Positions 1-11,207 of a stretch of DNA of 64,000 bases are shown piece by piece. The stretch's first letter is position 1. The number at the start of each line of letters is the position of its first letter. The DNA comes from Lepidodermella squamata (taxonomy: Eukaryota > Gastrotricha): positions 744,001-808,000 of the forward strand of contig JBLDXI010000023.1 of assembly GCA_047495785.1 (NCBI GenBank). The letters run 5' to 3'. The notes beneath the pieces are model-generated. The model made no database searches. It was not told the DNA's origin and was given only the letters and a program-made list of their open reading frames with translations. Made by a program: the position numbers and the translations under genes.

Positions 1-470
1 TATTTTGTAAAACTTCGAGACTATTTTCGCATCATGCGGCAATTCGAAACGAAAATTCAATTTAGGCAAATTTTATCATGGCGAATTAAGCGGCTTATTT
101 TCATTCATTTCTTAATGAGGGAGGAAAAAACGCTAATGAGCCCGTAACTAAACAAAGTTAAGAGACTGCAATCATGCCATTTTTATGGGGTAGCAATAAA
201 ACAGGTATGTTTGTGTGCTAGTGCGCGCAAACATGGAAGTGTTGGTCATATAATTTTGAAACGCACTGTATGAGTAAGCAGTGATACACGATTCGCTGCA
301 TCTCATCGTTTAAGGTGCAATGAAAACAGGTTTCGCGTACTTTGAACTTTTGAACTTGTTGGCTTTTCGAGATGATTCGTATTAGCTTTACATCCTTTTT
401 AATTCTAGCAGCTGTTCATCCGTTTGGTGTATGCAGGGCTTGCTCGCCTTCAACTTATGAAACTAAATCA

Positions 471-540
471 ACTACGACTACAACAACTCGAGGAACGACA
501 ACGACAACAACAACAACAACGACTACTTCAGCAGCAGCGG
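471..540 (+). repeat. ACA/ACG trinucleotide repeat coding for a Thr-rich stretch
   Basis: Exon 1 of gene A contains an imperfect ACA/ACG/ACT repeat giving a long run of Thr, then Ala/Ser. It lies between the signal peptide and protease domain 1 and would be a likely O-glycosylated, mucin-like spacer. Genes B and C lack such a long run, so it probably expanded by replication slippage. Confidence 0.8.
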
Positions 541-709
541 GATCGACTTCGGCAGCGGTAGCGAGTTCAACGACAGTAAAGGCCACGACAAATGCTGCGG
601 CATCAACACCAAGTGTTCCGACTGGAGGGCAGTGTGGTACTACCGTGTTTATGGTTGTTTCAAGAAACGCCTTGCAAATTAACGGCGGATCAACTGCGCC
701 TCTTTACGC

Positions 710-2207
710 GTAAGAATTCTGAACGAAATGTCTCATTTCAAATAATAAGCAATGGAAAAAGCAGGATAGTCATTTTCCGTACGAATTATGTTACACCTTG
801 TGGTATTTGTGGTTTTACACCCTTAGCCTTGCGAATTGGGCTATGACACCGGATTTCACCTCTGTGCTTTGCGCGCTGAGTCATCCTACATCCTATTATT
901 ATAAAAACATGATTTTTACGTGGCCTTGTTATTACTTCATAAGTAAAACTGTATAAATATATATATAATATGACAGTTAACCCTTTCATGGCGGAATTAT
1001 TTATCTGCGGTAGACAAAATATTTGACGGCAGTGCTAGGGGTTTTCAAAAGCCCTGATCACGATTTTAAAATCCGTTTGTCGTTATCTATCACCGTTAAG
1101 GCTGTACAAAAGCTGGCCGAAATCGTCCTATCCGCCCAGCCGATTTCAGGCGATTTTTCGAGCACCCCGATTCCTGTGTCAGGTGCCCTCAGCCCTTCAG
1201 CTTTAGAATTTTAGATTATACATTACTCCCACGAATGTCCCTAACATTATCCCTCACTTATATCACCGAAAAAGTTTAGCTTGAAAAAGTGTTAGAGGCT
1301 CAGCTCTCAGATCTGAATTCAGCTTTTCCAGTTTTTGCTCGCGACAGTTTTTGCAGCACGAAATGCTCGCACTCCGCCTGTAAAAGTCTGGGCGGGAAGG
1401 GCGAATTTGGCCGGTTTGGTGTAATTTCAACAGCATCGTCGTTTTTCATTTCCCACTCGGGAAAATTTACACAGAGGTCAATAAGACTATGGCGGACAGA
1501 GAAACCTATGGAATTTCAAGTTGAAAAAATGGAAATTTCAATCTCAGGTTGACTATTTTCTATAGTATGTCTATAGTATGTCCTGACCATGCAAGATAAC
1601 AGTGTCCTGGTTTCAGAACCTTGTAGCCAGCATCGATAAGCAATATTCCTTAGAAGGGCGATGAAGAATTCAGCGAATTCAATTTTCTGCGAATTTTCAA
1701 AGTCAAAATTCCGAAATCGTCTCGCCGTGAAAGGGTTAAAATTGTGGATTATAGCCAAAAATCAGACCCAAGAATTGGACCCAATTATTACACCTGAATT
1801 ATCGAAATTTCACTGTTTACAAGATGTTTTCTGTGCGTTCCTTGAATTCTTTCGCCACAAATTTGGTGTCAAACGAACCGCCGGGTCATGGCCTACACTT
1901 CGCCGACAGGCATTTTGCTCTACGGCGCATCGTCTTCAATTGCTTTGCCGTAAACAACTTGTAAACAGTGGATTCACTGCGCAATCCACCAATTAATTGA
2001 TATGAAAATTGTCACATGGTTTCCAATTACTATTACGGCTGTAAACCTAATTATGATCTAGGTTATCCTAACTCATTAAATCCTTCATTTTAATTTTTTG
2101 CCCTTCGAAAACTGGCAGGGATGATTTCTATCATTACTTCTATCATTACTATTCGCGAAGATAAGACTTGACAGGTTAAGCTAAACGAATGTTACTATTT
2201 TTGAAAG
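710..2207 (+). other. Long first intron of gene A, no gene seen
   Basis: This 1.5-kb stretch lies between exon 1 (donor GTAAGA) and exon 2 of gene A, where gene B has a 59-nt and gene C a 55-nt intron. I see no coding exon, TIR or LTR. It is AT-rich and probably contains decayed inserted DNA. Confidence 0.6.
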
Positions 2208-4236
2208 GTATCCATGGAACGCCCGACTTCGAATATCTTCGCCGATTAGCAGTTCAGTTACTGTTGCAAGCGCTTCCATCATCAGCGAGCGGTACTTGCT
2301 AACAACTGCTTACCCCTTATAGCAAGTTGAATAAACCATCTTAAATCTGACCGATTCTGACCTGATACCTTTCAGCAATGCGCTCAGTAACACGACAGGG
2401 GGCTATGCCAGCAACATTCTGGCATTTCTCGGCGATGTTAACATTGATGTGGTCGAAGCCACTGAGGTGTCGATTGTGGCCGAAGATTACACATGGCACC
2501 CAGCTTTCAACCCAATCACGATTGACTACGACTTCGCTCTCATCAGGCTGGCCAAAGCCATTGATTTTCGCAAGTCATGGGCGATTCAAAAGATATGTCT
2601 GCCCATTTCGTGCACTGATGCTTGCGCTACCGAAGGGACCGCAGTGAGCGTGCCAGGTAAGAACCGGGTGAAAGGGCCTAGTCAGTGGAATTTTCCATAG
2701 AATCATAATTCTGGGATGCAACTGCAATTAGCAATAATTCTCTACATCGCTACAGGATGGGGCTTCAATACGACCTCGACTTCTACTTTGCTGAAACAAG
2801 CAGATATGAAGATTGCCAACCTTGCAGACTGCAAATTGCAGTACAGCCGGACACAGACGCAGATCACGCGACAAAAGCTGTGCGCCACAACAGCAGGTGG
2901 CTTCCCGTGGGCCTCGGATCAGGGCGGTGGGCTCGTTAGCAGCAATAGCACGAGATTCACGCTATGCGGTGCCTTTTCATATACCGGCTCCTTGGATGCA
3001 TACTCAGTCTTGTAAGGGAATCATCAAATATGCTCACCACCTGTTTACCTTCAGCTCAAATTCAGCTCGAAAGTTTGCACTGTTTCATCTTGGATTCAGA
3101 ACGTTATGTCCCAGCTGAACCCGCCGCTTGCCAGCGAAACATCTGTCAAAAAGACATGCGGCCAGACAGTGTACTTCAACGGTTTAAATTCCGCCGCAAG
3201 CATCACTTGAGGCTCGATCGCCCTACCTTATGAGTTTCCATGGTGAGAGGACAAGAAAATCGATGAAGTTACTCCAATATCAGCTTGCAGGGTCGTTCGC
3301 CTTTTGGTATCAATGCGGAATACAACGAATTCACAATTGACCCAATTTCCGTGCGGCGGTAGCGTCATCAACGAAAAGTAATATTTTACAATACAGACAG
3401 CACTTGTATTTACTAGCGTTTTTCTAGGTATATCCTCACCGCAGCTAGTTGTGTAAGCATGGTTGGCTCGACATTTGTGTGAGTTACTTTTCTCAGTGGA
3501 TCTGAACCTATGACAACTTGCTTGAGAACTGCGAAAATTTTCCAAAATTCCTTAAAAATTCCCTTTTCACTAATAAGTACCTGGAGGCAAGATGCTGTTT
3601 GCTGTTTAGCAGTGCTTCTCAACGTTTTCCCGAAGTGGGCCATTTTCTAAGTAATTTTCCATCCCAGCGGGCCGCTACCACTGTATTGTAAGAACACAGC
3701 AGGCCGCAAATTTAGAATGTGAGTGAAATTCAACAGATATTGTTGCTGTTTAGTCGCTAATTCTATTGCGATGAAATTTGGAGCACAAAAAATGTAACAA
3801 AAATTGGGCATTCACGAGTAAGTACTGAGTATGTATTAAGAATTATCAAATAAGTTTCCAGTTTTATAAGCAATTTTTATGAGCTGACATTTCCGCTCAT
3901 CACAAAATGAAACTGGAACGGATTGGAACGTGAATAAAAGAATAAGAGAAAGATAGGCCTTATTAATAATATTAACAGCATTAAGCTCAGTGGCGTAGCC
4001 AGGATTATTGTTTGGGGGAGGGGGTGATGATTTTTCAACGTTAGCCTCGAAAAATTTTGCGGCCTAAAACCTACTTAAAATTGGTTCGCGAGCGAAGCGA
4101 GATTTAGCTGTCGCTTTTTCAGGCATTTTCAACCCGAAAATGGGTTAAAATGCATTAAAATATGGGTGATTCATAGGAACCCTGTAGTTAGACTTCCGGG
4201 CATCGCTTGTACCAAAGCTATCAGTGTGCGAAGTAT

Positions 4237-4392
4237 GATCCGGGAGCTGAGGTGTTTACTACTTGTTTCCTAGGACCCAGCCGAAGAAACCAAAGGGTCC
4301 CCCTGTTGTTTTTTCAGCCTTCTTCTGTTTGAGGTCCCGTAGCTCGGGTGTTGCAACAACCTAGCACCCTTGTACTTCGCACCCTGAAAGCT
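4237..4392. repeat. Dispersed repeat, copy 1 (also 13043-13202)
   Basis: About 155 bp in intron 7 of gene A, starting GATCCGGGAGC and ending CTTCGCACCCT, is clearly similar to 13043-13202, which lies in intron 9 of gene B. No terminal repeats or coding potential are seen. It could be a SINE- or MITE-like repeat. The two introns are not equivalent positions, so this is dispersal and not gene duplication. Confidence 0.7.
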
Positions 4393-5504
4393 ATTCAAAA
4401 TGATTGGTAACAAGGCTTGCAGGCCGCAACCAATACAAGTTACCTAGTTGAGTGCTGGGCCGCACAAAATCGGGCTGCGAAAAAGGGAGGTTGAGAAGCA
4501 CTGCTGTTTAGTAACTAAACAAGAGCAATGATTTATGATTTGTGATATAACCAGGTCGGTGACAGTATTTTTCGGCGAGAGAAATGTCACAATTTCGAAT
4601 GAGGTTGGCGAGTACAACTTAAATTCAACATCAATCAATGTCCACCTTTCCTACGTCGCGTCGACAACAATCGGCGCTCCGAACGACATCGCCTTGATCC
4701 AACTTCCATGTAACTCTTTTGATCGATTGAAGCCTGTATTTTTCCAGACTATTTCTCCGCTATTGACCATAGCACCAATCGACCTCACCTCATGGTATGT
4801 GAAGTCTATATGTTTACCAACTGCTGCGAGTGACGATTGCACAGATGGCGATGTTGCAGTTGTAGCTGGTGAGCAATTTTCCAACTTATTTAATATTCTG
4901 AATGATACATGTGATATGAATGCATTTAGCTATTTCAAAGCTATTTCAAACTTAGAAACAAGTGCTAATCTCTTTCCATCTAATAGGTTGGGGTCTCACA
5001 AATGAAGTCGGGTCTGCGTCAGATGTGCTTCGCGTTGCCACGCTGTCGATAGTCAACAAAGCGAATTGCCAATCGCAGTATACAACAGCCACCATCACCG
5101 ATTCAATGATTTGCGCAGGTAGCCACTGTTTTTCCAGTTGATTCATTTATTAGCTGCATGAATGATGAAGGATATTCTGGATTCGGGCCGAATGCGTGCG
5201 CGGGTGATAAAGGCGGACCGCTGATGTCAAGCACACAAGGTTTCTACAAGCTGTGTGGCATCGCTAGTTTCAACTCGAGATGCGGTGAAGGAGCGACAGG
5301 CTACACTCGCATCACATCTTTTCTTTCTTGGATTAATTCCAATACTGTCTAGTTCCTAAGATTTCGTCTGGAGTAATATAAAAGTAGACATCGCTGTGAA
5401 TTCAGCCTATGAGTCTATATTATGCTAAATTGTAAATTAAACACATTTTTATGCAGTTGTTGGTAATGCAGTGAGCCGAGAAGGATTTTATCTGAGGTGG
5501 ATAA

Positions 5505-5912
5505 CAGTGCTTTGGATTTGATTTGATTTGATTTGAATTGATTTTAGACCCTATTTTCCCTGATTTAGATTTAAAATGTTTCAAATCTCTTCTCCTTTTA
5601 TTTCGATAATTTATTTCATTTTTAATAATTTTAATAATTTTTAATGATTCTAATATCTCTTCTCCTTTATGATGAAAATTTGCTATGGAAAGGGACGGTT
5701 ATTACGAATTCGTGCTATTTTATTCATTTCTTGAAACTTCGACGCCACCAGCTTACTGAAAATCCCGATGTTTCGCGATTTATTGTGATTTATGGTTGTC
5801 GATGATTTGATTTGATTGATTTAGTCTCGGAAAATTGGGACAATGATTGATTTTGATTGATTGAAGGAGGTCCCTGATTTGAGCCGTAAATAAAATCAAA
5901 TCAAATCCAATG
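5505..5912. repeat. GATTT-rich dispersed element (copy 1)
   Basis: It starts CAGTGCTTTGGATTTGATTT and ends near AAATCAAATCCAATG, so the ends are inverted GATTT-rich sequence. Its ends and several internal blocks are shared with 63030-63390. It has no coding capacity and is probably a MITE-like or simple-repeat-derived element. It sits in the intergenic region after gene A. Confidence 0.55.
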
Positions 5913-6749
5913 ATCTGGTGGATAAGGCAATTATTTCAAATATTTCTTCGCCGAGCATTGATCCCTCATTCGGGAATGTTATAGCAGACATAGGGGGCTT
6001 CGAGCGTACATTTATAAATTTAAACTTAGCAGTTTTTAAGTATTAATCACTAAGGGCATTGTTGTAAGGAATTTCTTAACATTCGAACCATATAAGAGGT
6101 TAAGATATGAAACTCGGGACACTCTAATGTTGTAAAAATCTCGTCGTGCTAGAGTCACCATCTGCTAAGTGAACGAAATCGTGATTTTATTGAAGCCTAG
6201 ACTGAAGCATAATAAAAATAGCATATAAGTTCATTTTGTTTCGTTAAAAGACTGTCTGATAATCATAGATACTCATATCATAGATGCAAATAAATTATCC
6301 GAAATCCGAAAGGTGATTTCAGGCCACTTGGTTCCGCGACAGCACATCATTAGCTTCCGCTCGCCAAAATTTAGTTCCCGTACAACTAAGAGCTTAGGAT
6401 TATAATCTCGTTGCTTCACGCATCCGTGGTATTTCAAGCGACAACTTTGCTAATAACGACTTCAGGATTATCACGTGTTGAAAGCACGCAATCTCCTGTT
6501 TGAATAAAAAAACTGTACAATTATGTTTCAATGAGCGGTGAAACTTCATATACGTGTAAGAAGTTGGTTGTCTAAATCATCATTGCTCATAGTAAAAAAA
6601 GAGCCTAAAGATGAATCAAGTTTCTTATCCGCGATGCGAATTTTAATGAGCTTAACAATATGATTCATATTTTCATGCGGTTAAAGGAGAAAAAACTGAT
6701 TGTATAAGTATGATTATATTCCCCGAGAATTTCAACTGAATTCCCGCCT
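5913..6749. other. Intergenic, nothing recognised
   Basis: AT-rich DNA between the GATTT element and the orphan protease exon at 6750. I see no ORF with family features, no RNA gene and no clear repeat. Confidence 0.5.
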
Positions 6750-7036
6750 ATGCAGATCATTACGCAGAGTGCAATCGCAGTAGTATGGCTAATAGCAAGT
6801 TACAATCACTTGCTTGTTCGCCAACCACTGGCACAGCGTCAACGTTCAACGCCATCTCCAATCGCTGATGCTCTGAGTCGCGTGGAGGTTAGCAACGGTC
6901 CGGCAGTGAGGCAAATACAACTCATGAACACCTACGACAGCAGAATGGGCTCGTGCGGCTTGAACTACTTTCTCGCGAACAACATTACGACATCATCGGG
7001 CGGCATTGTTAGCGGCGATTACGCTGCCCTCGGCGC
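6750..7036 (+). pseudogene. Orphan first exon of a two-domain protease paralog
   Basis: The ORF from ATG 6750 codes for a hydrophobic signal-like N terminus, then a stretch with CG and GGIVSGDY motifs and a GTAAGC donor after 7036. Layout and sequence (Ala/Arg/Gln-rich segment, then a Cys-Gly motif) resemble exon 1 of gene C. No matching exon 2 follows: a foldback element begins 28 bp after the donor, then a LINE fragment, then gene B. This is most likely the 5' remnant of a fourth paralog. A short secreted protein remains possible. Confidence 0.6.
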
Positions 7037-7064
7037 GTAAGCTATTTTCAAAGTTGAACAGAGG

Positions 7065-7635
7065 CAGTGTCGGAAGTACGCTAGTGGTGGTAGGGATCCA
7101 TCCTAGTCTCCGAGGGCGGCCGAGACAAAATAAAAAAGTTAAGAATATGACTAAAAGCCGACTAATCTCGCGTGATTATTCAGTTTTAGCGCACCCTGTG
7201 ATATTATAATGAGGCTGTTGCGCGGCCACAACTAGGCGCGCGCATAAACCGTGTTTTTAACGTTCATCGAACCGCGCGCGCTCATGTCAAAGGGCTACTT
7301 ACGAATATCCTGGCGGCTTATATACCAAATTATAATTCAGACAATTCTCTTTCGATTGAATATAGGTTTCCTGGGTGAAAAATTCGATCTCAAATACATT
7401 TTGCGTGCGCGCTAGGAACATTTCCGCACTCAACTAAGTCAAAACTTGGCGTGCACTAGCAGGTATTTGAGATCGAATTTTTCACCCAGGAAACCTATAT
7501 TCAATCGAAAGAGAATTGTCTGAATTATAATTTGGTATATAAGCCGCCAGGATATTCGTAAGTAGCCCTTTGACATGAGCGCGCGCGCTTCCTTCAAAAT
7601 TCCATCCCTGGATAAAAATCCTACTTCCGACACTG
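7065..7635. mobile_element. Foldback/MITE element with 14-bp TIR and perfect 125-bp inner inverted repeat
   Basis: The terminal inverted repeats are CAGTGTCGGAAGTA at 7065 and its reverse complement ending at 7635. Inside, 7273-7397 and 7463-7587 are perfect inverted copies (125 bp) around a 65-bp loop. No transposase is present. No target duplication is visible at the 7065/7635 edges, so the true ends may lie slightly elsewhere. It could fold into a long hairpin if transcribed. It lies in what was intron 1 of the orphan protease. Confidence 0.75.
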
Positions 7636-7649
7636 TTTTCGGTTTTTAG

Positions 7650-8010
7650 CGACTTGCTACACTCGACGCCTATGCTGACGATCTAACAGTCGTCGGCGAG
7701 GATGCGAATTTCCCGGAGGCCGAAGGCTGCACCCAGGCAGAGATCGATCGCATCTCGCGGTGGGCCCGCGAGTGGCGCCAGAAGTTTAATGCGTCGAAAA
7801 GCGAAGCTATGCCGTTTGCCTGGCGCTCTTACCAGACCCGTCTACACCTCGACGGCTCGGTGATCCCTCAAGTTGCCGCGATTCGTGTACTCGGCGTGCA
7901 CTTGACGCCAAGCTGACTTGGAAGTCGCACGTCGACCAGGTCACCAACCGCTGCGCCCGGAACCTGTCCCACGTTCGCCGTTGCACGACGACTGTCTGCG
8001 CAGCCTGCTA
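7650..8010 (+). mobile_element. Non-LTR retrotransposon reverse transcriptase fragment
   Basis: Translation shows the RT catalytic core LDAYADDLTVVGED, then the downstream pattern typical of Jockey/CR1-type LINEs: a Trp-rich helix (RWAREWRQKFNASKSEAM), LDGSVIP, RVLGVHL and, after a one-base frameshift near 7910, LTWKSHVDQVTNRC. The 5' part of the RT and the endonuclease are absent. It is a dead, 5'-truncated copy. The 3' sequence to about 8440, pyrimidine-rich at 8240-8340, may be its tail. Confidence 0.8.
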
Positions 8011-8667
8011 AACATCCGCCGCGATGACCGGGTCCGTGTCTCGGAGCTAGAACGCCGCTGTGGCGTGAAGAGCTTGCCTGCCTTCTTCGAACAGACCCAG
8101 CGCCGGTAAGCTGCGAATGCTGTCCGCTTCGTCCTCCCTCTTAGAGAAGAAATTGAGCGACGCCGCCTCTCCGCGAACCCGGTGCCCTGTTCCCCGCTGG
8201 CCTTGATCGCCAGCAGGCTTCCTCGGGGTCCCTTGCCCACTTTCGATGTCTGATCTTGCCGCCTCTCCCCCTCCCTCTATCCTTTGCTTTCTTTTCTCTC
8301 TACCCTTCTTCTCCCTCCCATTCTCCCTCGCTGTGTTTACATGTCTGTCTGCCTTCGATAAATACTCCATCACCCCGCCCACTTGTGTCCACAGCGCACT
8401 GCCGCCGGCAAGCGCATATAATCTTGCGACCCCGCGTCATTGATATCTTTCACTTATTTCGTGAATTTATATCGGTAATTGTATTAGTTGCCTATTCAAG
8501 GTAGCTCATCTAGGCGTGTCATTATGTTTTTATTCGTGTGTTGGAACCATATCCTATCCAGGCTTTTGTCACGTTTCAGTAATTTAGTAAACAATGAATC
8601 ACAACATCTCATCATTTAAGGCTTGGAAAGAACAGCTCCACCTGTTTTAACTCATTGGATTTTCAGA
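8011..8667. other. Spacer between the LINE fragment and gene B
   Basis: Apart from the possible LINE 3' tail, this holds the presumed promoter of gene B. The ORFs here are low-complexity Pro/Ser/Leu shadows of a pyrimidine-rich tract and are not credible genes. Confidence 0.5.
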
Positions 8668-10448
8668 ATGTATCTTTTTCGCTTCACATCCTTCTCAGCT
8701 CTACTAGCAGCTCAACTGTTGGGTGTAAGCAAAGCTTGCTCTTTCCCTGCATCAAATATTTCAAAAGTTACATTGGCTACAACAACAGCGAAAGCCAGTA
8801 CACTACCGGATGTTTCGAAAGGACGGCAGTGCGATACTAACATGTTTATGGCTGTTGCGGGAAGCGGATCGCAGGTTAATGGCGGGTCAACTGCGCCTCT
8901 GTACAAGTAAGCATTCTGAACGCAGTCAAGTCAAATGTATCAAGGTCTGCCTTCCCCCAAACCAGATATCCGTGGATGGTTCTTTTGAAAATTTATACCC
9001 CCTCCTCATCATTCAGATTCGGTGGGGTCATCTTGGACGAGCGTTACGTGTTGACTTCAGCTTCGCTTATTTCGTGAGCTGAGGTTTCATTTACCTTGAA
9101 TAGCAATTTAATTTATCTCAATACAGAAAATCTATTGCATTGACGTATTATTCGGCCATCAATGCGGGTGATATCACGGCAATTTTCTGCGATATTAACT
9201 TGACAAGCAAAGAATCGACCGAGTTTTCAATCAAGGCAGACGGCTTCACGTTGCATCCTCTCTATGACCCATCAGCGTTGAATTACGATTTCGCGGTCAT
9301 AAAGCTTTCTCAACCATTGAACTTCTCCAAAAGCTGGGCAGTTCAGAAAATAAGCCTGCCAACGACGTGCAGTGATGAATGCCCGCCTGGATCGCAGGCC
9401 ACAATCGCTGGTAAGCAAATTATTTCATCTCATATCGATCTTAATCAATCGTATTAGGTTGGGGAAATTCCGGCTACTCTGGTTACAATTACTCGTTACA
9501 AGTGGCGAATTTGCAGATTCAAAGCCGTGAAGCTTGCGCCACCGCACTGAAATCGGGGACTTTTACATTTTCTGAGGAGAAGCTGTGCACTCTCAATTCG
9601 ACGACAGTTAAAATGAGCAACGTCGATATTGGCTCGCCGCTGGTTTCAAACAACGGGGCAGCTTACAAGTTGTGTGGAGTTTTCTCGAAATATTTCTCCG
9701 ACACTGGGATTGCGTCTTTGTAAGTTACCTCAAAACTTGAATTTCACGCCATGGGAAACCCGAAATCTGAAAATATATCATCAAATCGTAATCAAATCGT
9801 ATATCATCATAATTAAGTTGAGTCGTTTCCTCCAAGTCTTTTGGACCGCAGTTTTCATCTAGGCTTTTCGATAACTGCCCTGAAATTTGCCGGGGGCTCG
9901 TGCTAAACTGAAGGTGAGCTATTCGGCATATTCGGCCAAACAATTATCAGGGTCTTTTTCTGTGTATTCATGTAACAAGGGAGTCGATGTACTTCTTGAA
10001 GAATAGGTATAGTTTTTTGTTTGTAAGAAATAAGTTATGTTTTTTTCTCCAATTCTACGCAAACACGCAGACATATAAGCCAACACGCTTAAGACTCGGA
10101 ATTACAACAACAAGCCGACAATTTATATAAAAATAGAAGTTAAAATAAAATCTATATTACTAAACGACGAAGGTCCTCAACGGTTAAATTTGAATTTTTC
10201 TTTGTATTTGGCGGCATGCTTAGATAGTATACTTCCACTCACCCGGTAGCCAAGTGCTTATAGTGTCATTAGATAGAGAATAAAAATGCCAGATTTCGAA
10301 TCCGTCAAATCCGCAGTGTCAAAAATGCCAAAAAACAAATAGAGCGCTTTCTGCTTTTGAACGCAATTTAATTTAAAATACGAAAACATTTTAAAACTGT
10401 TACTTATTACTAAATCAAATGTTTAATATTTTGATTTAAATACTTTCC

Positions 10449-10512
10449 ATGGCGACGCGTTTGCGGGGAAATTCAAAAATTCCGGTCGCCGGGCGCCGCG
10501 TCGCCTGGCCCA
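10449..10512. repeat. Relic of the 13588-14538 foldback family
   Basis: The block CATGGCGACGCG, TTTGCGGGG, AATTC, CCGGTCGCC, CCGCGTCGCCTG resembles the arm of the long-TIR element at 13741-13804. Only this block can be aligned by eye. Confidence 0.5.
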
Positions 10513-10756
10513 AGGACACGTCCACGGGGTCGGGGCAACGTAAATTCGTGCCCAGCATGGTCGAAATGATATTTAAAGCATGAGAAAAGCAAATAAATCG
10601 AAAAATTCGGGGAGTAACCCATCACCCCAAGGAGTGAACTGATTCGACTTTTAGCGATGTTACAAGTTTTCTTGGCTATGCATTAATCAGATATGCTGAC
10701 CTTTTTATATAATCACATTTATATCTGGGCTTTCTAATCAAATCGACCATGCTAAT

Positions 10757-11207
10757 CATGTGACGTAGATAGGACGCCGCACTCAGAGCACGCCGGTTGA
10801 CCAAAAGACGAGGTCACTTTTTAGCTCATGAATATTCAGAATAATTTGGAGCGTGAAAATTTAAAATGACGGGGCTTCATTCGAATTCGTTTGATAATTA
10901 AAATTTAAAAATTTAAAATTAATTAGTTCAAGTTCTAAAGATCGCAAAAAGTAGTGTTTTGGCGCGATTTCCGAGATGAGATGCATCTTTGAAGATGAAC
11001 TCAAATGATGGATGGCGGCATCTGCTCAAAATTTGATCAAAAGTCAACACAAATAGCACAAGAAAAATTTTGGAAAAATTGGGGTGGAAAATAATGACAT
11101 GATTCATCTCATTAAATTTGAAACGGTGAACTTTGCTCCTTATTAGTCTGACTTCAGTTTTTCGTGTCCGAAAACCTCTTAGTGCGGCGTCCTATCTACG
11201 TCACATG
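10757..11207. mobile_element. TIR element family 1, copy A (8-bp target duplication)
   Basis: The ends are inverted copies beginning CATGTGACGTAGATAGGACG (10757) and ending at 11207. Flanks are ATGCTAAT and ATGCTGAT, an 8-bp target duplication with one mismatch. Copies B (52272-52658) and C (59933-60701) share the TIR and internal blocks such as GATTCATCTCATTA. No transposase is present. The 8-bp duplication and CATG start would fit the P-element or hAT superfamilies; this assignment is inference. Confidence 0.85.

Larger units (their letters stand above)
372..5352 (+). pseudogene. Gene A: secreted two-domain chymotrypsin-like protein, both domains catalytically dead, in-frame TGA
   Basis: Eleven exons can be joined in one frame (1869 nt): 372-709, 2208-2321, 2376-2656, 2756-3011, 3066-3242, 3291-3377, 3428-3478, 4555-4709, 4773-4868, 4987-5118, 5171-5352. 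The ATG at 372 starts a signal peptide (about residues 1-23), then a Thr-rich stretch and domain 1 (start motif NGGSTAPLYAYPW). In domain 1 the catalytic His is Tyr (YLLTTAYPL), Asp is kept (DYDFALIRL) and Ser is Gln (SDQGGGL). Exon 5 links to domain 2, where His is Ser (YILTAASC), Asp is kept (NDIALIQL) and Ser is Lys (GDKGGPL). A TGA at 3208-3210 replaces a Gly codon of the usual activation site (VGG) of domain 2. Intron 2 uses a GC donor. Exon phases match genes B and C. It is either a pseudogene or a truncated single-domain pseudoenzyme; a protein made by readthrough would be a non-enzymatic serine protease homolog. Confidence 0.8.

Noticed and set aside
3208-3210. Selenocysteine at TGA in gene A
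   Set aside because: The aligned residue is Gly in genes B and C, the site is not catalytic and I see no reason to expect a SECIS element.
8246-8504. Pro/Leu/Ser-rich frames
   Set aside because: Artefact of a pyrimidine-rich tract after the LINE fragment.
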